From: Salipiger mucosus DSM 16094
GTDB lineage: Bacteria > Pseudomonadota > Alphaproteobacteria > Rhodobacterales > Rhodobacteraceae
Assembly: GCF_000442255.1 (NCBI RefSeq)
Contig: NZ_KE557273.1
Location: 973,661 to 1,037,660, forward strand
Reading direction: 5' to 3'
DNA length: 64,000 nucleotides
Shown here in pieces: positions 61,628 through 64,000 of this stretch. Both the position numbers and the translations under genes were made by a program. Below the pieces are notes generated by a model. The model was not told the DNA's origin. It searched no databases and saw only the letters and a program-made list of their open reading frames with translations. Each line of letters starts with the position of its first letter. Within the stretch, counting starts at the first letter, position 1.

Positions 61628-62283
61628 AACCGCTGCGGCATCCCAGTCCCAACTTCGGCGCGCGCCGGCAGGGCGCGCGGCCGGACCTCCTCGTGTTGCA
61701 TTACACCGCGATGGGGAGTGCCGAGGGCGCGCGCGACTGGCTGTGCAACCCCGACTCGGGCGTCTCCTCGCACTACGTGCTGGCGCGCGACGGCACCTGC
61801 TGGCACCTCGTCGACGAGGAAATGCGCGCCTGGCACGCGGGGGCGGGCGCCTGGGGCTCGGTCGATGACGTCAACTCGCGCTCCGTCGGGATCGAGATCG
61901 CCAACACCGGGGCCGAGCCCTTTCCCGAGCCTCAGATGGCCGCGCTGGAGCGCCTGATGCAGGGCATCATGGCGCGCTGGTCGATCCCGCCCGAGCGCGT
62001 CATCGGTCACTCCGACATGGCGCCGGGGCGCAAGATCGACCCCGGCCCGCGCTTCGACTGGGCGCGGCTGGCGCGGCGCGGGCTCTCGATCCGGCCGGGG
62101 CAGGCCGCGCCGGGCGATTTCGACGCCGATGCGCGCCGCTTCGGCTACGTCTACGACCCCGCGAACCGCGGCCCGGTGCTCGAGGCCTTCCGCGCGCGCT
62201 TCCGCCCCGGGGCCGAAGGGCCGCTCGATGCCACCGACCGCGCGATCATGGCCGACCTCGCGGCACGCTGGCCTGTGGCCTGA
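61624..62283 (+). CDS. N-acetylmuramoyl-L-alanine amidase (AmiD type), apparent CTG start
   Basis: 219 residues from CTG 61624. The conserved N-terminus KPLRHPSPNFGARRQGARPD and LLVLHYTAMGSAEGARDWL lies upstream of the first GTG (61693), so the real start must precede it. No ATG, GTG or TTG exists in frame, but CTG at 61624 overlaps the lipoprotein stop as CTGA, the usual 4-nt coupling geometry. Catalytic features of the zinc amidase_2 fold are HYTAM, SSHYVLARDGTCWHLVDEEM and AWHAGAGAWG, then VIGHSDMAPGRKIDPG. A peptidoglycan-binding-like tail follows (RFGYVYDPANRGPVLEAFRA). It cleaves peptidoglycan stem peptides. Confidence 0.87.
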   Translation: MKPLRHPSPNFGARRQGARPDLLVLHYTAMGSAEGARDWLCNPDSGVSSHYVLARDGTCWHLVDEEMRAWHAGAGAWGSVDDVNSRSVGIEIANTGAEPFPEPQMAALERLMQGIMARWSIPPERVIGHSDMAPGRKIDPGPRFDWARLARRGLSIRPGQAAPGDFDADARRFGYVYDPANRGPVLEAFRARFRPGAEGPLDATDRAIMADLAARWPVA

Positions 62284-62407
62284 GGCGACGGCCCCGGCGT
62301 GCCCCCTCGCGGCGGGTTTTGCCGCAGGCGGGCGGCGGCAGAGCCTCTTTACCCCGCGCGGTGTTGCGCTACCGTCGAGGCGCAACAGGCAACCGGAGGA
62401 TTCCCCC

Positions 62408-63100
62408 ATGAAGATCATCTGGCTCGGCCACGGGTCGTTCCGCATCGAGACCGCGGATCAGGTGCTGCTGATCGACCCCTGGCTCAACGACAATCCCATG
62501 CTCGACGAGGCGCAGTACGGCGCGGCCATCGACGGCGCGACGCAGATCCTCATCACTCACGGCCATTTCGACCACAGCACCGACATCGTCGAGGTCTCGA
62601 AGAAGACCGGCGCGCCGGTCTCGGGCATCGTCGAGCTGGTGGGCGTGTTGGCCGGGCAGGGCGCCGAGCAGGGGCACGCCTTCAACAAGGGCGGCACCAT
62701 CACCTTCGGCGATGTCGCGGTGAGCATGGTCCCGGCCTCGCACTCCTCCTCGATCAACGTGGACGGCACCTCGATGTACGCGGGCATGGAGACCGGCTTC
62801 ATCATCAAGGCCGAGGGCAAGACGATCTACATCTCGGGCGACACGGCGATGATGGCCGACATGGCCTGGATCGGCGAGTTCTACAAACCCGACATCGGAA
62901 TCCTCAGCGCCGGCGGCTACTACACGATGGACATGGAGCAGGCCGCCTGGGCGTCGAAGAAGTATTTCGATTTCAAGACGGTGATCCCCTGCCACTACCG
63001 CACCTTCCCGGCGCTCGAGCAGTCGGCAGAGGTACTGGCCGCGGGCCTGCCGGGCGTCGAGGTCATCGAACCCGAGGTGCTCAAGCCCATCGCGGTGTGA
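62408..63100 (+). CDS. Metal-dependent hydrolase, UPF0173/metallo-beta-lactamase fold
   Basis: 230 residues. The MBL signature HGHFDH is at residues 51-56 (ILITHGHFDHSTDI). Other metal ligands fall in VPASHSSSIN, IYISGDTAMMADM and VIPCHYRTFP. The length and the start KIIWLGHGSFRIETADQVLL fit the UPF0173 (YtkL-like) family. Substrate unknown. GGAGG precedes ATG 62408. Confidence 0.93.
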   Translation: MKIIWLGHGSFRIETADQVLLIDPWLNDNPMLDEAQYGAAIDGATQILITHGHFDHSTDIVEVSKKTGAPVSGIVELVGVLAGQGAEQGHAFNKGGTITFGDVAVSMVPASHSSSINVDGTSMYAGMETGFIIKAEGKTIYISGDTAMMADMAWIGEFYKPDIGILSAGGYYTMDMEQAAWASKKYFDFKTVIPCHYRTFPALEQSAEVLAAGLPGVEVIEPEVLKPIAV

Positions 63101-63149
63101 CACGCACCGGAGACCGCGCCAGGCACCAACGGGCGCGGCCTCCGGCCGA

Positions 63150-63581
63150 TCACTCGACCTGGACGGTCGAGAGATACTCGATGAGGGCGAGGATGCGGGT
63201 GTGAACGTATTCCTCGGTCTCCTCGGGACCGAAGGCGTAGTCCTGCGTCGCCGCCGCCCGCGCGCGATAGCGCTGGCCCCAGACCGGCATGTCGCGCGCC
63301 CCGTGCGCCGCCATGCCCATCGTGCCGTCTATCGTTTCGTAGACCCGCTGCACGGGGAACACGCCGCCGTTGTTCTTCTGCAGAACGGTCAGGTCCGCGA
63401 CGGTTTGCTCGCTCATGAAGCCCGCGATCGGGCCGTCGCCCTTGCCACCCTCGCCGTGGCAGGCCACGCAGCTGTTCTGGTACTCGAACTCGCCGAGCGT
63501 CATGTCGGCGGCCTGCGCCGCGCCGACGGCGAGCGTGGTCACCGCGCCCGCGGTTGCGATGGATGCGAAAAGACGGTGCAT
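63150..63581 (-). CDS. Periplasmic c-type cytochrome (class I, mono-heme)
   Basis: 143 residues with a signal peptide (RLFASIATAGAVTTLAVGAA, cleavage near AQA). The heme site is C38-V-A-C41-H42 (QNSCVACHGEGGKGDGPIAG), and the axial Met is M98 in GARDMPVWGQRY. It transfers electrons in the periplasm; the partner is unknown. The pattern resembles cytochromes co-occurring with sulfur or alcohol dehydrogenases, but none is adjacent. It is a single gene, convergent with the UPF0173 gene. Confidence 0.93.
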   Translation of the reverse strand: MHRLFASIATAGAVTTLAVGAAQAADMTLGEFEYQNSCVACHGEGGKGDGPIAGFMSEQTVADLTVLQKNNGGVFPVQRVYETIDGTMGMAAHGARDMPVWGQRYRARAAATQDYAFGPEETEEYVHTRILALIEYLSTVQVE

Positions 63582-63676
63582 GAGAACTCCTCCCCTGATC
63601 CTGAACCGGTCCCGGGAACAGTCTGCACGCGCGCCGCGCGGGAGTCATTGACGGGCGACAATGGCCGCGCCCGCGC

Positions 63677-64000
63677 TCACTCCAGCGCGTAGGGCAGCAC
63701 GTCGCGCCGGTCGGGCCGGATCGCGAGGCGCTTTTCCAGCGGCGGCACCGAGCGCTGGTGGCAGTCGGTGCGCTCGCAGATGCGGCACGAGATGCCGATG
63801 GGCTCGAAGTCGCCGTCGCGCCCCAGGTCCAGCCCGTCGGCATAGACCAGCGCGCCCGCGTGCTTCACCTCGCACCCCAGCGCCATGGCAAAGCGGCGCA
63901 CCGGCGCGTTGAAATGCCCGCCGCGCTTGGTCACGTCGCGCGCCAGCAGGATGTAGCGCACGCCGTCCGGCGTCTCGGCCAGCTGGCGCAGGAAATGGCC
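63677..64000 (-). CDS. XRE-family regulator, ScfR/short-chain acyl type (C-terminal part)
   Basis: The gene runs off the right edge; the last ~107 codons are present. The sequence GHFLRQLAETPDGVRYILLA and then KRGGHFNAPVRRFAMALGCE matches the sensor region of the ScfR/PrpC-type family. The Cys-rich C-terminus ISCRICERTDCHQRSVPPLE and its LPYAL end are highly characteristic. Regulators of this family control short-chain fatty acyl metabolism. The N-terminal HTH lies beyond the window. Confidence 0.88.
   Translation of the reverse strand, partial: GHFLRQLAETPDGVRYILLARDVTKRGGHFNAPVRRFAMALGCEVKHAGALVYADGLDLGRDGDFEPIGISCRICERTDCHQRSVPPLEKRLAIRPDRRDVLPYALE

Noticed and set aside
62309-62325. GCGGC/GCCGC hairpin after the amidase gene as a terminator
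   Set aside because: Five base pairs with the T residues inside the loop; too weak to call.

Overview
The window is very GC-rich and reads as chromosome of an alphaproteobacterium, most likely Rhodobacterales (Roseobacter/Rhodobacter relatives). The core genes that suggest this are a short proline-tRNA ligase followed by a DUF2937 gene, an AI-2E permease upstream of a DnaA-like (Hda-type) protein, gatC-gatA, ilvC beside two Lrp regulators, and a ScfR-type regulator. The assignment is from gene content only; no rRNA is present.

Region 1 (1-36.2 kb) is a dense catabolic island. Module A (1-10.2 kb, minus strand) is one tight operon: a TauD-type dioxygenase, a DUF2848 protein, a complete peptide-type ABC importer (binding protein, two permeases, two ATPases, the last ATPase frameshifted), an Old Yellow Enzyme/2,4-dienoyl-CoA-reductase-type flavoprotein, an AhpD/CMD-like protein and a GMC oxidoreductase. 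Between modules (10.3-15.6 kb) lie a second GMC oxidoreductase, a broken SDR, an unknown protein, an alpha/beta hydrolase with a His where the nucleophile should be, and a fumarate-reductase-like flavoprotein. Module B (15.9-27.2 kb, plus strand) repeats the logic of A with a TRAP importer, a methyltransferase, an SDR, a pair of small paralogous proteins, another OYE-type flavoprotein, another GMC oxidoreductase, two CMD-like paralogs and an NTF2-like protein. A third unit (27.2-35.5 kb) has leuC/leuD-type hydratase genes and a HutC-type GntR regulator facing away from hydantoinase B/A, an isochorismatase-fold protein lacking the catalytic Cys, and an isocitrate-lyase/PEP-mutase-family lyase. 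The substrates are unknown; the island looks built to import and oxidise or reduce unusual organic acids or cyclic compounds.

Region 2 (35.6-45.9 kb) is accessory. It holds a GST and an ACR3 arsenite exporter, then the most interesting locus: three consecutive plus-strand genes encoding an LCAT/PGAP1-type esterase, a trypsin-like protease fused to a DNA/RNA non-specific (DRGH) endonuclease, and a TPR/TRAFs-binding-like solenoid fused to a second trypsin-like protease. This resembles a protease-activated conflict or defence system. The Hda/AI-2E core pair follows, then a low-GC DUF2971 gene that looks horizontally acquired.

Region 3 (45.9-64 kb) is mostly housekeeping: a methyltransferase, a pair of 31-bp repeats upstream of proS, DUF2937, a GntP-type permease, a small orphan protein, a frameshifted TIR-domain gene tucked behind ilvC, ilvC, two Lrp regulators, a class V aminotransferase, a UbiH-type hydroxylase, a HAD nucleotidase, a FadR-type regulator, a glycosyltransferase-like protein, gatC-gatA, a lipoprotein, an AmiD-type amidase apparently starting with CTG, a UPF0173 hydrolase, a cytochrome c and the end of a ScfR-type regulator.

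Several reading frames are broken (ABC ATPase, SDR, the 5' end of one small gene, TIR gene). Some sit in GC-rich or homopolymer runs and may be sequence errors; read-level checks are needed before calling them biological. No stretch over 300 bases lacks a gene, and I saw no tRNA, rRNA, IS element or CRISPR array.
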